A DNA stretch of 64,000 bases from Acidocella aquatica (GTDB lineage Bacteria; Pseudomonadota; Alphaproteobacteria; Acetobacterales; Acetobacteraceae). A program made the position numbers and the translations under genes. Numbering within the stretch: position 1 is the first letter of the stretch; the number at the start of each line of letters is the position of its first letter. The DNA lies in assembly GCF_030160635.1 (NCBI RefSeq), contig NZ_BSOS01000065.1, positions 62,001-126,000 on the forward strand. Reading direction: 5' to 3'. The notes beneath the pieces were generated by a model. The model did no database searches. It was given only the letters and a program-made list of their open reading frames with translations, and was not told the DNA's origin. This document shows, piece after piece, positions 1 through 10,381 of the stretch.

Positions 1-501
1 ACGCTGGCGCAGATCGCGGCCCGCGGGGGTGTCTCGGCGCCGCTGATCTCGCATTATTTTCAGGACAAAAACGGCCTGATGGAGGCTGTGTTTCGCAAGC
101 TGGTGCAGCGCGTGGCGCGTGGTGTGGTGGTGCGCCAGGGGCGGGCGCAAACGCCGCGCGCGCGGATTCAGGCGGTGATTGACGCCAATCTGGCGCCGGA
201 GGAGTTTGACAGCCGCACCGGCATTGCCTGGCTGGCTTTTTGGGGGCAGGTGATACATGTGCCGCAATTCCGCCGGGTGCAGGTGGTGTATCAGAGCCGG
301 ATTCTCAGCAATCTGCGCCATGCGCTGCGTCCGCTCGTGCCGGCGCATGAGGTGGCTGAAACGGCGGCGATGATCGCGGCGATGATCGATGGGGTGTGGC
401 TGCGGGCGACCTTGTCGGACTGGAGCGAGACGAACAGCGATTCGGCCCGGCTGATGGTGAGCCATCTGGTGGATATGGCGCTCGCCGCCGCGCAGGGAAA
501 A
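1..501 (+). other. betI: BetI (TetR-family choline-sensing repressor) portion of the fused frame, start missing
   Basis: Codons 1-167 read as the bulk of BetI. The recognition helix of the TetR helix-turn-helix ([12 protein letters not shown], then [14 protein letters not shown]) lies at the very edge of the window. The ligand-binding core with the BetI-like [13 protein letters not shown] and [12 protein letters not shown] segments follows. In the BetI family this protein represses the bet genes and is released by choline. Only about 30 N-terminal residues should be missing. The family ends about where [11 protein letters not shown] is seen here, but the frame runs on into BetB. Identity as BetI is strong from motifs and from the adjoining BetB and BetA; whether it is made as a free repressor is unknown. 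Confidence 0.85.
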
Positions 502-1983
502 ATGCAGATTTTGCAGCGCGCCACGGGGCAGGTGCAAAAAAACTTCATCAATGGCGGGTTCGTCAATGCGGCCGGAGGGGAGACTTTCGAGACGCGCAAC
601 CCGGCGACCGGGGCGGTGCTGAGCACGGTGGAAATTGCCGGCGCGCCTGAGATTGAGCAGGCGGTGGCGGCGGCGCGGGCGGGCCAGCGCATTTGGGCGC
701 GGATGACCGGCGCGCAGCGCGGGCGCGTGTTGAACGAGGCGGCGCGGCTGCTGCGGGCGAAGAACGGCGAACTCGCCCTGCTCGAGACGCTCGACACCGG
801 CAAGCCGATTCAGGAGACCAGCGTTGTCGATGTTGCCTCCGGCGCTGACTGCCTGGAATATTTCGCAGGCATCGCCAGCGGCCTTGCCGGCGAGCAGGTG
901 GACCTCGGTCCCGCCGCCTTTGGCTATACAAGGCGTGAGCCGCTGGGGATTGTGGCTGGCATCGGCGCATGGAACTACCCGCTGCAGATCGCCTGCTGGA
1001 AGGCCGCCCCCGCGCTGGCCTGCGGCAACGCGATGATCTTCAAACCCGCCGAGATGACGCCGCTCACCGCGCTCAGGCTGGCGGAAATTTTCAAGGAGGC
1101 AGGCCTGCCCGATGGGGTTTTCAACGTGGTGCAAGGTTTCGCGGCCACCGGGCGGATGCTGACGCAGCATCCCGGCATCCATAAAATCTCCCTCACCGGC
1201 GAGGTTGGCACCGGCCGCGCGGTGATGGCCGACGCTGCCGCGTCACTCAAGCATGTGACCTTGGAACTGGGGGGCAAGTCGCCGCTGCTGGTGTTTGAGG
1301 ACGCCGATCTCGACAATGCGGTCTCCGGCGCGCTGCTGGCGAATTTTTATTCCGCTGGTGAAGTCTGCTCAAACGGAACGCGCGTGTTCGTGCATGAGCA
1401 GGTGCGCGATGAATTCCTGCGGCGCCTCAAGCTGCGCACCGAGGCGATGCGCGTGGGCGATCCGCTGGACCCGGCGACGCAAGTGGGCGCGCTGATCTCA
1501 CCGGCGCATATGAACAAGGTGCTCTCCTATATCGAGGCCGGAAAGGCCGAAGGCGCGACACTGGTGACCGGCGGCGCTCGCGCCCTGGCCGGGGCGCTGG
1601 CGCAGGGCTGCTTCGTGGAGCCAACGATCTTCGCTGATTGCCACGATGAGATGAAGATCGTGCGCGAGGAGATTTTCGGCCCCGTGATGTGCGTGTTGAG
1701 CTTCCGCGACGAGGACGAGGCCGTGGCCCGGGCGAATGCGACACGCTTTGGCCTCTCGGCCGGGGTGTTCACGCAGGATCTGACGCGCGCGCACCGGGTG
1801 ATTGCGAATCTCGAGGCGGGCACCTGCTGGATCAATCATTTCAACGTCACGCCGATCGAGCTTCCCTTCGGCGGCGTCAAGCAGTCCGGCCTGGGCCGGG
1901 AGAACGGCAAGGCCGCGATCGAGCATTATACGCAGATCAAGAGCGTCTACGTGGCGCTCGAAAAAATCGACGCCCCTTACTGA
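1..1983 (+). CDS. betB: BetI-BetB fused reading frame: betaine aldehyde dehydrogenase with N-terminal TetR repressor (5' truncated)
   Basis: The frame is open from base 1 to the TGA at 1981-1983. The first ~165 codons are a BetI-type TetR repressor and the rest is an NAD(P)+ betaine aldehyde dehydrogenase, which oxidises betaine aldehyde to glycine betaine in the cytoplasm. The dehydrogenase part (from about base 502, 493 residues, normal BetB length) shows the aldehyde dehydrogenase landmarks: the Rossmann stretch with GIGAWNYP, the general-base Glu in LELGGKSP, the nucleophilic Cys in GEVCSNGT (about base 1366) and the EEIFGPV motif. No stop codon separates the two parts, whereas betI and betB are usually separate adjacent genes. 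betA follows after 16 bases. Translation may also begin at the internal ATG at 502, giving free BetB. Confidence 0.9.
   Translation, partial: TLAQIAARGGVSAPLISHYFQDKNGLMEAVFRKLVQRVARGVVVRQGRAQTPRARIQAVIDANLAPEEFDSRTGIAWLAFWGQVIHVPQFRRVQVVYQSRILSNLRHALRPLVPAHEVAETAAMIAAMIDGVWLRATLSDWSETNSDSARLMVSHLVDMALAAAQGKMQILQRATGQVQKNFINGGFVNAAGGETFETRNPATGAVLSTVEIAGAPEIEQAVAAARAGQRIWARMTGAQRGRVLNEAARLLRAKNGELALLETLDTGKPIQETSVVDVASGADCLEYFAGIASGLAGEQVDLGPAAFGYTRREPLGIVAGIGAWNYPLQIACWKAAPALACGNAMIFKPAEMTPLTALRLAEIFKEAGLPDGVFNVVQGFAATGRMLTQHPGIHKISLTGEVGTGRAVMADAAASLKHVTLELGGKSPLLVFEDADLDNAVSGALLANFYSAGEVCSNGTRVFVHEQVRDEFLRRLKLRTEAMRVGDPLDPATQVGALISPAHMNKVLSYIEAGKAEGATLVTGGARALAGALAQGCFVEPTIFADCHDEMKIVREEIFGPVMCVLSFRDEDEAVARANATRFGLSAGVFTQDLTRAHRVIANLEAGTCWINHFNVTPIELPFGGVKQSGLGRENGKAAIEHYTQIKSVYVALEKIDAPY
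494..504 (+). promoter_or_regulatory. Possible internal ribosome binding site and start for free BetB
   Basis: An AGGGA at about 494-498 stands three bases before an in-frame ATG at 502, exactly where BetB homology begins a few residues later. The spacing is short for a Shine-Dalgarno site, so initiation here may be weak. If used, it would yield separate BetB in addition to, or instead of, the fused polypeptide. Confidence 0.4.
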
Positions 1984-2002
1984 GCATTTTTAGGATCTTG
2001 TG

Positions 2003-3664
2003 ATGCCTTCTGAACAATTCGACTATATCATCGTCGGCGCGGGTTCCGCCGGTTGCGTGCTGGCCAACCGCCTCTCGGCGGAGGCGGGCGTTTCGGTGCT
2101 GTTGCTGGAATACGGCGGATCAGACCGCTCGATCTTCATCCAGATGCCGAGCGCCTTGTCGATTCCAATGAACATGCCGAAATACAACTGGTTCTACGAG
2201 ACCGAACCCGAACCGCATCTCAACAACCGGCGGATGCACACGCCGCGCGGCAAGGTTATCGGCGGGTCGTCCTCGATCAACGGCCTGGTCTATATCCGCG
2301 GCAATCCGCTCGATTTTGACGCCTGGGAAGAGCTGGGCGCGAAAGGCTGGGCCTATCGCGACGTGCTGCCCTATTTCAAACGCGCCGAGACGCGCGCCGA
2401 GGGCGGGGATGCGTATCGCGGCGGCGATGGCCCGCTGCACACGCAATATGGTCCGTTGAAAAATCCCCTTCATAAAGCCTGGCTCGATGCCAGCGCCCAG
2501 GCGGGTTATCCGATGACCAGCGATGTCAACGGCTTCCAGCAGGAAGGCATGGGGCGGATGGATATGACCGTGTATAAAGGCACGCGCTGGAGTGCGGCGA
2601 ATGCCTATCTGCGGCCGATCCGCCACCGCAAAAATCTGGAGATTCGCGCCCAGGCGCTGGCCACGCGGGTGCTGTTCACCGGCGGGCGCGCCAGCGGGGT
2701 TGCCTACCGGCAGGGTGATTTGCACAAAACCGCCACGGCCCGGCGCGAGGTGATCCTGGCCGGCGGGCCGATCAACTCGCCGCAGCTGCTGAAGCTCTCC
2801 GGCATTGGCCCGGCGGCGGAGCTGCGCGCGCATGGCATAGAGGTGCTGGCGGACCGCCCCGGCGTGGGTGAAAACCTGCAGGACCATCTGGAGTTCTACT
2901 TTCAGGTGGCGTGCAAACAGCCGGTGACGCTGTATTCCTCGATGAATCCACTGGCCAAGGCGATGATCGGCCTGCGCTGGCTGCTGCGCCATGACGGCCT
3001 TGGCGCCACCAACCACTTTGAGAGCTGCGGCTTCATTCGCTCGCGCAGCGGGATTCGCTACCCGAATATCCAGTATCATTTCCTGCCGCTGGCCGTGACA
3101 TACGATGGCAAATCCCTCGCCACCTGTCACGGATTCCAACTGCATGTGGGGCCGATGCGCTCGAAAAGCCGTGGCCATGTCAGGTTGAAATCAAACAACC
3201 CGCTGGAGAAGCCGGAAATTTTGTTCAACTATATGAGCCAGCCGGAAGATTGGGAGGAGATGCGCGCCTGCGTGCGGCTGACGCGCGAGATCGTGGCGCA
3301 GAAGGCGTTCGATCCGTATCGCGGCGAGGAGATGCAGCCCGGCGCTGGCGTGGTCAGCGACGAGGCGATCGACGATTTCATCCGCGCCAAGGTGGAGAGC
3401 GCCTACCACCCCTCCTGCACCTGCAAGATGGGCAGTCCCGGCGACCCGATGGCGGTGGTGGACCCGCAAACCAGGGTAATCGGGGTCGAGGGGCTGCGGA
3501 TCGTGGATTCCTCGATCATGCCGCGCGTGACAACGGGAAATCTCAACGCCCCGACCATCATGATCGGCGAGAAGGGCGCGGATTTCATTCTCGGCAAGCC
3601 GCAGCTGGCGGCTTCCAACGCACCCTATTTCGTGGCGCCGGACTGGGAGCGCGCGCAACGCTGA
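2003..3664 (+). CDS. betA: Choline dehydrogenase BetA
   Basis: A 553-residue FAD enzyme of the GMC oxidoreductase family that oxidises choline to betaine aldehyde, usually passing electrons to the respiratory chain. The N terminus has the dinucleotide fold (DYIIVGAGSAGCVLANRLS, ~6-24). GMC signature 1 (GSSSINGLVYIRG) and signature 2 (GGPINSPQLLKLSGIGP) follow. The C-terminal region carries the active-site His in YHPSCTCKMG. AGGA at about 1992-1995 suits the ATG at 2003; a GTG at 2000 is also in frame. It lies 16-19 bases after betB, so the genes should be co-transcribed. A clear terminator follows at 3692-3726. Confidence 0.95.
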   Translation: MPSEQFDYIIVGAGSAGCVLANRLSAEAGVSVLLLEYGGSDRSIFIQMPSALSIPMNMPKYNWFYETEPEPHLNNRRMHTPRGKVIGGSSSINGLVYIRGNPLDFDAWEELGAKGWAYRDVLPYFKRAETRAEGGDAYRGGDGPLHTQYGPLKNPLHKAWLDASAQAGYPMTSDVNGFQQEGMGRMDMTVYKGTRWSAANAYLRPIRHRKNLEIRAQALATRVLFTGGRASGVAYRQGDLHKTATARREVILAGGPINSPQLLKLSGIGPAAELRAHGIEVLADRPGVGENLQDHLEFYFQVACKQPVTLYSSMNPLAKAMIGLRWLLRHDGLGATNHFESCGFIRSRSGIRYPNIQYHFLPLAVTYDGKSLATCHGFQLHVGPMRSKSRGHVRLKSNNPLEKPEILFNYMSQPEDWEEMRACVRLTREIVAQKAFDPYRGEEMQPGAGVVSDEAIDDFIRAKVESAYHPSCTCKMGSPGDPMAVVDPQTRVIGVEGLRIVDSSIMPRVTTGNLNAPTIMIGEKGADFILGKPQLAASNAPYFVAPDWERAQR

Positions 3665-3691
3665 AATCGCGGATAAATCCGCCAGACCATC

Positions 3692-3726
3692 AAAGCCGCC
3701 CGGTTTGCCGACCGGGCAGCTTTTTT
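3692..3726 (+). terminator. Rho-independent terminator after betA
   Basis: A 7-bp GC stem (GCCCGGT / ACCGGGC) with loop TTGCCG is flanked by AAAGC and GCTTTTTT, which extend the pairing and supply the T-tract. It separates the bet transcript from the sox operon. Confidence 0.85.
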
Positions 3727-3847
3727 ATGTCCGCGCCATGCCGCGCGGTGGGGGAATGTCGCATTTATTCAACCCCTGCGCCGAGTTTGTGCGCGCTGGG
3801 GGCCGGGCTTGCGGGCACGCTTCAGCTCCAACAAGAGGCAATTATAA

Positions 3848-5101
3848 ATGCAGCGTTTTTCCGCCTTCGCTTTGGTCAAACACGCGCTCTCCGGGCATCA
3901 GCGCTGGCAGCCGCAATGGCGCGACGCCACGCCGAAGCCAGCCTATGACGCGGTGATTGTCGGCGGCGGCGGGCATGGCCTGGGGGCGGCCTATTACCTG
4001 GCCAAGGAACATGGGCTGCGCAATATCGCGGTGCTGGAAAAAGGCTGGATCGGCGGCGGCAACACCGGGCGCAACACGACCATCATCCGCTCGAACTATC
4101 TTTTTGATGAAAGCGCCGCACTTTACGACCATGCGCTGAAGCTCTGGGAGGGGCTGTCGCAGGACATCAACTACAACGTGATGTTCTCGCAGCGCGGCGT
4201 GCTGATGCTGGCGCATAACGTGCACGATGAGCAGTCGTTCAAGCGCCACATTCACGCCAACCGGCTGAACGGCGTGGACAATGAATGGCTGACCCCTGCA
4301 CAGGCCAAGGAATTTTGCCCGCCCTTGAATATTTCCGGCAATATGCGCCATCCGGTTCTGGGGGCCGCGCTGCAGCGGCGCGCGGGCACCGCGCGGCACG
4401 ATGCCGTGGCCTGGGGCTATGCGCGCGCGGCGGATGCGCTGGGTGTCGACATTATCCAAAACTGCGAGGTCACCGCCATCCATCGCGATGCGTTCGGCCA
4501 TGTCACCGGCGTTGCGACCAGCCGTGGCGAGATCGCGACCCGCAAGATCGGCGTGTCCGCCGCCGGCAACAGCTCGGTGGTGATGGGCATGGCCGGGCTG
4601 CGTATGCCGCTTGAGAGCTTTCCGCTGCAGGCGCTGGTCTCCGAGCCGATCAAGCCGATTTTCCCTTGCGTGGTGATGTCCAACACCATCCACGCCTATA
4701 TGAGCCAGTCCGACAAGGGCGAGCTGGTGATCGGCGCGGGAACGGATGCCTACACCTCCTACACCCAGCGCGGCGCGCTGCATATTTCCGCACACACGCT
4801 GGAGGCGATCTGCGAATTATTCCCTGATTTCCGGCGTATGCGGATGCTGCGCAACTGGGGCGGTATTGTCGATGTCACGCCTGACCGCTCCCCGATCATC
4901 GCCAAAACCCCGGTGCCGGGCCTGTATGTAAACTGCGGCTGGGGCACGGGCGGCTTCAAGGCGACGCCAGGGGCCGCGCATCTGTTCGCCTGGACCATCG
5001 CCCGCGACGAGCCGCACACGATCAACGCGCCGTTCAACCTCGAACGCTTCGCCCGGGGCATGCTGATTGACGAAGCCGCCGCCGCCGCCGTGGCGCATTA
5101 G
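3848..5101 (+). CDS. soxB: Sarcosine oxidase beta subunit SoxB
   Basis: The 417-residue beta subunit of heterotetrameric sarcosine oxidase, which demethylates sarcosine to glycine, with the methyl carbon transferred to tetrahydrofolate and H2O2 formed. The FAD-binding Rossmann motif ([20 protein letters not shown]) is at ~35-54, preceded by the N-terminal basic extension typical of SoxB. The C-terminal [19 protein letters not shown] segment is the second flavin-binding signature of this DAO-type family. AGAGG upstream fits the ATG at 3848. It is the first gene of soxBDAG-sdaA, and the subunit order matches known sox operons. Confidence 0.95.
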   Translation: MQRFSAFALVKHALSGHQRWQPQWRDATPKPAYDAVIVGGGGHGLGAAYYLAKEHGLRNIAVLEKGWIGGGNTGRNTTIIRSNYLFDESAALYDHALKLWEGLSQDINYNVMFSQRGVLMLAHNVHDEQSFKRHIHANRLNGVDNEWLTPAQAKEFCPPLNISGNMRHPVLGAALQRRAGTARHDAVAWGYARAADALGVDIIQNCEVTAIHRDAFGHVTGVATSRGEIATRKIGVSAAGNSSVVMGMAGLRMPLESFPLQALVSEPIKPIFPCVVMSNTIHAYMSQSDKGELVIGAGTDAYTSYTQRGALHISAHTLEAICELFPDFRRMRMLRNWGGIVDVTPDRSPIIAKTPVPGLYVNCGWGTGGFKATPGAAHLFAWTIARDEPHTINAPFNLERFARGMLIDEAAAAAVAH

Positions 5102-5129
5102 TTTTAATTTTTCCATAAAGGCCGTAAAC

Positions 5130-5423
5130 ATGCTGCTGATCACTTGTCCTTTCTGTGGACCGCGCCCCGAGCTGGAATTCGGCTATGCCGGCGAGGCGCA
5201 TGTGGTGCGCGCGCAGGACCCGCGCGATGTTTCTGATTCGCAATGGACCGAATATCTCTACCAGCGCAGCAATGTGCGCGGGGTACATGCCGAGCGCTGG
5301 CGCCATGCGCATGGCTGCGCGCAGTTCTTCAATGCCCTGCGTGACACAACGACCGATCATTTTGTCGCGACCTACCGGATCGGCGAGAGCAGACCGGATG
5401 CGGCGGTGGAGGCGGGCCGATGA
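5130..5423 (+). CDS. soxD: Sarcosine oxidase delta subunit SoxD
   Basis: The 97-residue small zinc-binding subunit of sarcosine oxidase. The predicted zinc ligands Cys6, Cys9, His59 and Cys63 are all present (MLLITCPFCG and RHAHGC), at the positions known for this family. The ATG at 5130 is preferred over an upstream in-frame start inside the end of soxB because it gives the normal length and puts CPFC near the N terminus. It overlaps soxA by four bases (ATGA), implying translational coupling. Confidence 0.95.
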   Translation: MLLITCPFCGPRPELEFGYAGEAHVVRAQDPRDVSDSQWTEYLYQRSNVRGVHAERWRHAHGCAQFFNALRDTTTDHFVATYRIGESRPDAAVEAGR

Positions 5424-8400
5424 GCCAGAATTTCCGTCTCCCTACCGGCGGGCGCGTCAACCGCGGCAAAAAAATCAGCTTCACGTTTGATGGCAGGCGC
5501 ATGAGCGGGCTGGAAGGCGATACGCTCGCCTCGGCGTTGCTGGCCAATGGCGAGCATCTTGCCGGGCGGTCGTTCAAATATCATCGCCCGCGCGGCATTT
5601 TATCGGCGGGCCCCGAGGAGCCGAATGCGCTGGTCGGCGTGGGCGCGGATGAGGGGCATTACAGCCCCAACCTGCGCGCCACGCAGGTGGAGCTGTTCGA
5701 GGGGCTGGTGGCGGAAAGCCAGAACCGCTCGCCATCGCTGCGATATGACTGGGCAGGTGTGAACAACCTGATCTGGCGCTTCATTCCCGCTGGTTTTTAC
5801 TACAAAACCTTCATGTGGCCGCGCGGCGCGTGGACCAAATTTTTCGAGCCGCGCATCCGCGCGATGGCCGGGCTGGGCCGCGCGCCGCGGGCGCCTGATG
5901 CCACGACCTACGCGCAGCGCTACGCGCATTGCGATGTGCTGGTTGTCGGCGCTGGCCCCGCTGGGCTGGCGGCGGCGCTGGCGGCGGTGCAGGGCGGGCA
6001 ACGGGTGATCCTCTGCGATGAACAGAACGAACTTGGCGGCTCCCTGCTCAGTGAGACGGACGCCACGATTGACGGCGCCCCGGCGGCGCGTTGGCTGAGC
6101 GAGACCATCGCGCAGCTACGGGCGGCGGGCTCGTTGCAGATATTGGCCCGCACCACCGCCTTCGGCTATTTCCCGCATAATATGCTGGGGCTGGTGGAGC
6201 GCCTCACCGACCATCTGCCCGGCGTCGCCGGCCAGCCGCGCGAGCGGCTCTGGCAGGTGCGCGCCAAGCAGGTGGTGCTGGCGGCAGGCGAGATCGAACG
6301 TCCGCTCGTGTTCCCCGATAACGACCGCCCCGGCATCATGCTGGCCGGCGCGGCGCGCATATATGCCAGCCGCTATGGCGTGAAGCCCGGCCAGCGGGCC
6401 GTCATCGTCACCGCGCATGACAGCGCCTACCGCGCCGCGCTGGCGCTCTATCAGGCCGGGGTTGGCATCGCCGCCATCGCCGATGTGCGGGCTAATCCGC
6501 AGGGCGGCTGGGTGGATCTGGCGCGCAAGGCCGGTCTGCCGGTGCGCGCGGGTTGCACCATCACCGGCACCAGCGGGCGGCTGCGCGTCAGCGGGGCAGA
6601 CCTCGCGCCGCTCGCGGCGGATGGCACGGTTGGCGCGTCCGAGCGGGTGAGCTGCGATCTGCTGCTGATGTCGGGCGGGTTTACGCCCAGCGTGCATCTG
6701 TTCTCGCAGAGCCGGGGCAAGCTGGTTTATGACGATGCCCTGGGCGCCTTTGTGCCCGGCACTCCGGCGGAGGATTGCTGGGTGGCGGGTGCGTGCCGTG
6801 GCGTGTCGCTGCTCAGCGAGGTTCTGGCCGATGGTTTCGCCAAGGGCGCCAGCGCGGCCCGGGCGGCGGGCGGCGCGCTGGTGCCCGCGCGCGGCTTTGC
6901 CACCACCCATGCCCCCGCGACCGGCGGCGGCTTTGCGGGTGCGTTGCCGCACGGCAAAAATCCTGCCTCGGTGCGCGCCTTCGTCGATTTCCAGAATGAT
7001 TCGACCGCCAAGGACATCAAGCTCGCCATCAGCGAGGGGTTGCGCTCGATCGAGCACATCAAGCGCTACACCACCACCGGCATGGCGACCGACCAGGGCA
7101 AGATCTCGAACATGAACGCGCTTGGCATCGCGACCGATGTTCTCGCCCGCCCGATCGCGCAGATCGGCACCACCACCTTCCGCATGCCCTACACCCCCAC
7201 CACCTTCGGCGTGTTCGCGGGCTATGCGCGCGGCGACCTGTTCGACACCGTGCGCCGCACCCCCGTGCATCATTGGGCGGAGGCGCAGGGCGCGGTGTTT
7301 GAGGATGTGAGCCTGTGGAAGCGCGCCCGTTATTTTCCGCTGGCGGGTGAGGACATGCACCAGGCCGTGGCGCGCGAGTGCCGCGCGGTGCGTGCCGCCG
7401 CGGGGATTTTCGACGCCTCGACGCTGGGCAAAATCGAAGTGGCGGGCCCCGATGCGGCGGAGTTTCTCAACCGCATGTATGTGAACGCCTGGAGCAAGCT
7501 CAAGCCCGGGCGGCTGCGCTACGGCCTGCTGCTGCGCGAGGATGGCTTCATCCTCGATGACGGGGTGATCGGCCGGATGAGCGATGAGTGCTTTCATGTC
7601 ACCACCACCACCGGCGGCGCCGCGCGGGTGCTCACCATGATGGAGGATTACCGCCAGACCGAATTCCCCGAGCTGAAGGTTTGGCTGACCTCGACCACCG
7701 AGCAATGGGCGGTGATCGCCTTGCAGGGGCCCAAGGCGCGCGAAATTCTCGCCCCCTTCGTGGAAGGCGCGGATATTTCACACGCGGCGATGCCGCATAT
7801 GAGCGTGGTGGAATGCCGCGTCGCCGGGGTGCCCGCGCGGTTGTTCCGTGTCAGCTTCACCGGCGAGCTGGGTTTTGAGATCAACGTCCCCGCTGATTAC
7901 GGCCGCGCCGTATGGGAGGCGATCTTCGCCGCCGGCCAGCCGGCCGGGCTGGTGGCCTACGGCACGGAGACCATGCATGTGCTACGCGCTGAGAAGGGCT
8001 ACATCATCGTCGGCCAGGAGACCGACGGCACAGTAACCCCCGACGATGCCGGGTTGAGCTGGGCCATTGGCAAGGCGAAGCCTGATTTTGTCGGCAAGCG
8101 CGCCCTGGCCCGCGCGGGAATGGGCGAGGGCGTGCAGCGCAAGCAGCTGGTCGGCCTGCTCACCGACGACCCGCAGGTTGTGTTGGAGGAAGGCGCGCAG
8201 CTGGTCGCCGATCCGGCGCAGCCGCCGCCGATGACGATGCTGGGCCATGTCACCTCCTCCTATTGGAGCGCCACGCTCAACCGCTCCATGGCGCTCGCCC
8301 TGGTTAAAAACGGCCGCGCCCGCATTGGCGAAACGCTCCATGTGCCCATGCCTGGCCGGGTCATCCGTGTAACCATCACCGGACCGGTTTTCTACGATGC

Positions 8401-8425
8401 TGAAGGGATTAAGCTAGATGGCTGA
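5420..8425 (+). CDS. soxA: Sarcosine oxidase alpha subunit SoxA
   Basis: The 1001-residue catalytic-scaffold subunit. Domains in order are: an N-terminal ferredoxin-like fold (~20-105) without iron-sulfur cysteines, as normal in SoxA; an FAD/NAD-binding domain beginning at CDVLVVGAGPAGLAAA (~172); and a C-terminal GcvT-like tetrahydrofolate-binding domain (~600-1000) resembling glycine-cleavage T-protein (for example LLREDGFILDDGVIGR and VSFTGELGFEINVP). The GcvT part is expected to make 5,10-methylene-tetrahydrofolate from the sarcosine methyl group. It overlaps soxD by four and soxG by eight bases, so all four subunits come from one message. Confidence 0.95.
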   Translation: MSQNFRLPTGGRVNRGKKISFTFDGRRMSGLEGDTLASALLANGEHLAGRSFKYHRPRGILSAGPEEPNALVGVGADEGHYSPNLRATQVELFEGLVAESQNRSPSLRYDWAGVNNLIWRFIPAGFYYKTFMWPRGAWTKFFEPRIRAMAGLGRAPRAPDATTYAQRYAHCDVLVVGAGPAGLAAALAAVQGGQRVILCDEQNELGGSLLSETDATIDGAPAARWLSETIAQLRAAGSLQILARTTAFGYFPHNMLGLVERLTDHLPGVAGQPRERLWQVRAKQVVLAAGEIERPLVFPDNDRPGIMLAGAARIYASRYGVKPGQRAVIVTAHDSAYRAALALYQAGVGIAAIADVRANPQGGWVDLARKAGLPVRAGCTITGTSGRLRVSGADLAPLAADGTVGASERVSCDLLLMSGGFTPSVHLFSQSRGKLVYDDALGAFVPGTPAEDCWVAGACRGVSLLSEVLADGFAKGASAARAAGGALVPARGFATTHAPATGGGFAGALPHGKNPASVRAFVDFQNDSTAKDIKLAISEGLRSIEHIKRYTTTGMATDQGKISNMNALGIATDVLARPIAQIGTTTFRMPYTPTTFGVFAGYARGDLFDTVRRTPVHHWAEAQGAVFEDVSLWKRARYFPLAGEDMHQAVARECRAVRAAAGIFDASTLGKIEVAGPDAAEFLNRMYVNAWSKLKPGRLRYGLLLREDGFILDDGVIGRMSDECFHVTTTTGGAARVLTMMEDYRQTEFPELKVWLTSTTEQWAVIALQGPKAREILAPFVEGADISHAAMPHMSVVECRVAGVPARLFRVSFTGELGFEINVPADYGRAVWEAIFAAGQPAGLVAYGTETMHVLRAEKGYIIVGQETDGTVTPDDAGLSWAIGKAKPDFVGKRALARAGMGEGVQRKQLVGLLTDDPQVVLEEGAQLVADPAQPPPMTMLGHVTSSYWSATLNRSMALALVKNGRARIGETLHVPMPGRVIRVTITGPVFYDAEGIKLDG

Positions 8426-8972
8426 AACAATGGCGCGCCTGCACCCGCTGGCTGCGGTTAAAACCGTGGCGGACCCGCATTTGGTGGCGCAGGGGCCGAT
8501 GGGCCGGTTCTCCTTGCGCCTGTCTCCCACGGCCGCGCCGCCGCCGCTCGGCGCGCTGGGGCTGAGCCTGCCGCTGGCGCCTTGCCGCGCTGCCCAGTCT
8601 GAGACCGCCGCCGCCCTTTGGCTGGGGCCAGGCGAGTGGCTGCTGCTCACCGCGCCGGAACGCGCCCCGGCGGTTGAAGCCGCGCTGCGTGCCGAGCTTG
8701 CGGGGCAGGCGTTCTCCCTGGTCGAGATCAGCCATCGCCAGACCGGCTTCAGCCTCTCCGGCCCGCGCGCGGCGCAACGCCTCAACGCCGGTTGCCCGCT
8801 GGACCTTGATCTCGCAAGCTTCCCCGTTGGCATGTGCACCCGCACCGTGTTCGCCAAGGCCGAGATCGTGCTCTGGCGCACCGGGGCAGAGCAGTTCCAC
8901 ATCGAGGTCTGGCGTTCCTTCGTGCCGTATCTGTGGGAGTTGCTCGTGATCGTGGGAGCTGAGACCTCATGA
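8418..8972 (+). CDS. soxG: Sarcosine oxidase gamma subunit SoxG
   Basis: The 184-residue gamma subunit of sarcosine oxidase, structurally a small GcvT-like fold. The segments LGPGEWLLL, ISHRQTGFSLSGPRAAQRLNAGCPLDLD and the C-terminal FHIEVWRSFVPYLWELL are characteristic of the family. Its start lies inside the end of soxA, and its end overlaps sdaA (ATGA), keeping the set in one operon. Confidence 0.93.
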   Translation: MAETMARLHPLAAVKTVADPHLVAQGPMGRFSLRLSPTAAPPPLGALGLSLPLAPCRAAQSETAAALWLGPGEWLLLTAPERAPAVEAALRAELAGQAFSLVEISHRQTGFSLSGPRAAQRLNAGCPLDLDLASFPVGMCTRTVFAKAEIVLWRTGAEQFHIEVWRSFVPYLWELLVIVGAETS

Positions 8973-10339
8973 TCAGCGTTTTCGAGCTTTTCAAGATCGG
9001 CATTGGCCCCTCCTCGTCGCACACGATGGGGCCGATGCGCGCGGCGCGCAATTTCACCGAGGCATTGCGTGAGAGCGGCCTGCTCGATGTCACGGCGCGC
9101 GTGCGGACCGAGCTGCTCGGCTCCCTGGCCTGGACGGGTGAGGGCCACGGCAGCGGCAAGGCGGTTATCCTGGGGCTGGCGGGTGAAATCCCGGAAGAGA
9201 TCGACCCGGCGCACGGCGAGGCGTTGATCCTCTCGGCCACCACCGCGGGCCGGCTGCGCCTCGGCGGCACACATGATCTTGCTTTTGTTCCTGCACAAGA
9301 CATCATCTTTGACCGCCATTCCCCCACGCCGCGCCACCCCAACACGCTCAGCTTCAGCGCCTATGCCGCTGATGGCGCCTTGTTGCTGGCGCAGCGCTGG
9401 TGCTCCGTGGGCGGCGGTTTCGTGCTCCCCGAGGATGCCCCGGATGCCCCCGCGCAAGGGGCGCAGGCGGTGCCTTACCCTTTCAACTCCGGCGCGGCGC
9501 TGCTGCGGCTGGGAAAGTCGAGCGGCCTGCCGATTGCCGACATGGTTCTCGCGAACGAAACCGCCCTGCGCCCGCATGCGGAGGTGATAAATTATCTTGA
9601 TCGCATCATCGATGTGATGATGGAGACGATTGACCGCGGGATGCACGGGCAGGGGATATTGCCCGGCTCGCTCAAGGTGCGCCGCCGCGCCGCCGGGCTG
9701 CGGGAAAAGCTGGAGGCAGACGCCGGGCTTAACAACCTCGCGCCGCATGCGACCATGGATTGGGTCAGCCTGTTCGCCATGGCGGTGAATGAGGAGAACG
9801 CCGCCGGCGGGCGCGTGGTAACGGCGCCAACCAACGGCGCGGCCGGCGTGGTGCCCGCGGTGCTGCGCTATTACCGCGAATTTTGTCCAGGTGCGACACG
9901 CGATACCATGCGCCGCTTCCTGCTGGTGGCCACCGCCATCGGCGGCCTGTTCAAAACCAACGCCTCCATCTCCGGCGCCGAGGTGGGCTGCCAGGGCGAG
10001 GTCGGCGTCGCCGCTTCCATGGCCGCCGCCGGGCTCGCGGAAGCTCTGGGCAGCAGCAACGAACAGATTGAAAACGCTGCGGAAATCGCCATGGAACATC
10101 ACCTCGGCATGACCTGCGACCCGATCGGCGGCCTGGTGCAGATTCCCTGCATCGAGCGCAATGCGTTCGGCGCCGGCAAGGCGATCAGCGCCGCCTCGCT
10201 GGCCCGGCGCGGCGATGGCACGCACCGTGTTTCCCTCGACCATGTGGTTGACACTATGCGACAGACGGGCCAAGATATGATGACAAAATATAAAGAAACA
10301 TCGCAAGGCGGGCTTGCCCTGAACTTTGTAGAATGTTGA
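8969..10339 (+). CDS. sdaA: L-serine ammonia-lyase (iron-sulfur L-serine dehydratase)
   Basis: A 456-residue single-chain L-serine deaminase converting serine to pyruvate and ammonia. The N-terminal domain starts with the family hallmark [15 protein letters not shown] (~12-26). The alpha domain holds the [4Fe-4S]-ligand cysteines around GCQGEVG, MTCDP and IPCIERN. Pyruvate formation is the logical exit for carbon from the sox pathway after glycine is turned into serine. The serine hydroxymethyltransferase needed for that step is not in this window. It is translationally coupled to soxG. Confidence 0.93.
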   Translation: MISVFELFKIGIGPSSSHTMGPMRAARNFTEALRESGLLDVTARVRTELLGSLAWTGEGHGSGKAVILGLAGEIPEEIDPAHGEALILSATTAGRLRLGGTHDLAFVPAQDIIFDRHSPTPRHPNTLSFSAYAADGALLLAQRWCSVGGGFVLPEDAPDAPAQGAQAVPYPFNSGAALLRLGKSSGLPIADMVLANETALRPHAEVINYLDRIIDVMMETIDRGMHGQGILPGSLKVRRRAAGLREKLEADAGLNNLAPHATMDWVSLFAMAVNEENAAGGRVVTAPTNGAAGVVPAVLRYYREFCPGATRDTMRRFLLVATAIGGLFKTNASISGAEVGCQGEVGVAASMAAAGLAEALGSSNEQIENAAEIAMEHHLGMTCDPIGGLVQIPCIERNAFGAGKAISAASLARRGDGTHRVSLDHVVDTMRQTGQDMMTKYKETSQGGLALNFVEC

Positions 10340-10381
10340 TGGGGTGGAACACACCGGCACTTCAAAATATGGAGAAAAGCC

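Noticed and set aside
2000-2002. GTG as the betA start
   Set aside because: The following ATG at 2003 has better spacing to AGGA and begins the family-like N terminus; the difference is one residue.
6116-7705. 529-residue open frame on minus, opposite soxA
   Set aside because: It is antisense to a strongly supported gene, has Arg/Ala/His-rich composition typical of GC-rich shadow frames, and shows no family motif.
8414-10360. 648-residue open frame on minus, opposite soxG-sdaA
   Set aside because: It spans two coupled genes on the other strand and has no recognisable domain.
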